Of a DNA stretch of 32,692 bases, positions 31,774 to 32,692 are shown one piece after another. The position numbers were made by a program, and so were the translations under genes. The stretch is taken from NCBI RefSeq assembly GCF_004564275.1, contig NZ_SPDV01000070.1:1-32692 (forward strand), given 5' to 3'. This DNA is from Sphingomonas parva (ex Maeng et al. 2020). GTDB lineage: Bacteria; Pseudomonadota; Alphaproteobacteria; Sphingomonadales; Sphingomonadaceae. Every line of letters starts with the position of its first letter. The stretch's first letter is position 1. Below the pieces are notes generated by a model, which saw only the letters and a program-made list of their open reading frames with translations, did no database searches and was not told the DNA's origin.

Positions 31774-32692
31774 GCGGCTCGTGGACGCGAAATACCGGCT
31801 AGCTCGACGTCGGGACTGAATAGAGGAGGGATTGAGGGATGTTCGCTCTGACGATTGCGCTGGCGCTTGCGGCACAGGCCGCGCCGCAGCCTGCAGGTTC
31901 CGACGACATCGTCGTCACCGGCGAGCGGCTGACCCGCGAGGCCGCGCGTCGCTACGTCAACGACATCTCCCGGCCGGTCAACGACCAGCTGCCCGCCTTT
32001 CGCAATCCGGTCTGCCCGACCGTGATCGGCATGCCGGAAGAGAATGCAGCGGTGATCGTCGAGCGGGTGAAGAAGGTCGCGAAATATGTCGGCGTGAAGG
32101 TCGGCAAGCCGGGCTGCGCGACCAATTTCAGGATCATCGTGGTCGAGGATGCCCAGGCCTTCGTCTCGGAGCTCCATCGCCAGAAGCCGGTCTTCTTCGC
32201 AGGCATGGAGAAAAGCGAGATCGACCGGCTGATGAAGGACCAGCGCCCCGCTCTGGCCTGGAGCGCCGTCCAGACCCAGAACGAAGACGGCCAGGTCTAT
32301 GCCGATTATTCGTCGGGCAAGGGCCAGTTCGACCGCGCCCATGGCAACCGCGTCTCGGCCAGCGGGGTGCCGACCGATTCGGAGAGCGAAGGCGCCGCCG
32401 CCGACGTCGGCCGAGCCACTCCGGGCGGAAAGACTCAGCGCAACATGTCGGCCTCGATCATCAAATCGTCGACGCAGCAGGCAATCCTCGATTCCTACGT
32501 CGTGATCGACAGCGCCGCGGCGAACGGCAAGACGCTGATGCAGGTCGCCGATTACGCGGTGATGCGCGCCCTCGCCGCGGCGCAGCCGCCGGCCGAGGCG
32601 ACCGGCGTCGACACGATCCTCACCCTGTTCAACGACGGCGGCGAGACCCCGCCGAGCCTTCGCGCGCCCGACGTCGCCTATCTGAAGGCGCT
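30879..32692. repeat. Tandem repeat of 792+ bp at offset 1022
   Basis: 30879-31670 reads the same as 31901-32692 (window end). The copies differ only before this point, in signal peptide and upstream sequence. The repeat continues beyond the window, so full length is not known. Confidence 0.9.
31839..32692 (+). CDS. Secreted protein of unknown function, copy 2 (partial)
   Basis: Starts at the ATG at 31839 (MFALTIALALAAQAAPQPAGS, its own signal peptide) with a GGAGGG site upstream, 65 bp after the stop of copy 1. From residue 22 (DDIVVTGERL) it matches copy 1 to the window edge at the base level, so 284 codons and part of the next are seen. The different signal and identical body suggest gene conversion or a recent duplication. 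It is probably in an operon with copy 1. Confidence 0.85.
   Translation, partial: MFALTIALALAAQAAPQPAGSDDIVVTGERLTREAARRYVNDISRPVNDQLPAFRNPVCPTVIGMPEENAAVIVERVKKVAKYVGVKVGKPGCATNFRIIVVEDAQAFVSELHRQKPVFFAGMEKSEIDRLMKDQRPALAWSAVQTQNEDGQVYADYSSGKGQFDRAHGNRVSASGVPTDSESEGAAADVGRATPGGKTQRNMSASIIKSSTQQAILDSYVVIDSAAANGKTLMQVADYAVMRALAAAQPPAEATGVDTILTLFNDGGETPPSLRAPDVAYLKA

Overview
The window is high-GC DNA that reads like an alphaproteobacterial chromosome, most probably Sphingomonadales. I infer this from the gene set (SleB-type wall hydrolases with short leaders, paired DUF805 proteins, EVE, DUF423 and GFA proteins, secreted proteins with a DDIVVTGER segment) and from pervasive GC-rich third codon positions. 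No rRNA, tRNA, CRISPR array, transposase or phage gene was seen.

Layout. Positions 1-2411 hold a tandem array of SleB-family cell-wall hydrolase genes on the minus strand, in an exact 1008-bp repeat. Positions 2660-4439 carry an SH3-domain lipoprotein, a divergent EVE-domain protein, and a small lipoprotein gene that appears frameshifted. Positions 4660-7480 carry two DUF805 membrane proteins downstream of typA/bipA. The typA terminator hairpin also contains the Shine-Dalgarno of the next gene. Positions 7590-8420 hold a DUF423 membrane protein and a GFA-type zinc protein.

Positions 8538-12951 form a divergent cluster: a radical SAM enzyme overlapping a family-2 glycosyltransferase on the minus strand, and a VTT (TVP38-type) membrane domain fused to a pyridine-nucleotide disulfide oxidoreductase, overlapping a DUF2064 transferase, on the plus strand. 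The two transferases are of the rSAM/selenodomain-associated type, so the cluster looks like an uncharacterised biosynthetic pathway. A PaaI-like thioesterase follows at 13007-13390.

Half the window (13433-29692, minus strand) is one 5419-residue reading frame. It encodes a giant RTX/cadherin-repeat surface or secreted protein with 16 prolines right after the start, an HExxH zinc-peptidase-like domain near the N terminus, a hydrophobic Gly/Ala-rich region, Calx-beta-like domains, five blocks of calcium-binding RTX nonapeptides, two sets of cadherin-like repeats and three C-terminal EF-hand-like modules. It starts one base after the stop of a Sel1-repeat lipoprotein gene (29694-30551), so the two are probably co-translated. 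No type I secretion genes are in the window.

The right end (30817-32692) holds two tandem copies of a secreted protein of unknown function, 792 bp identical at an offset of 1022 bp, the second cut by the window edge. Both window ends therefore lie inside near-perfect tandem repeats. This may be real recent duplication or contig ends at unresolved repeats.
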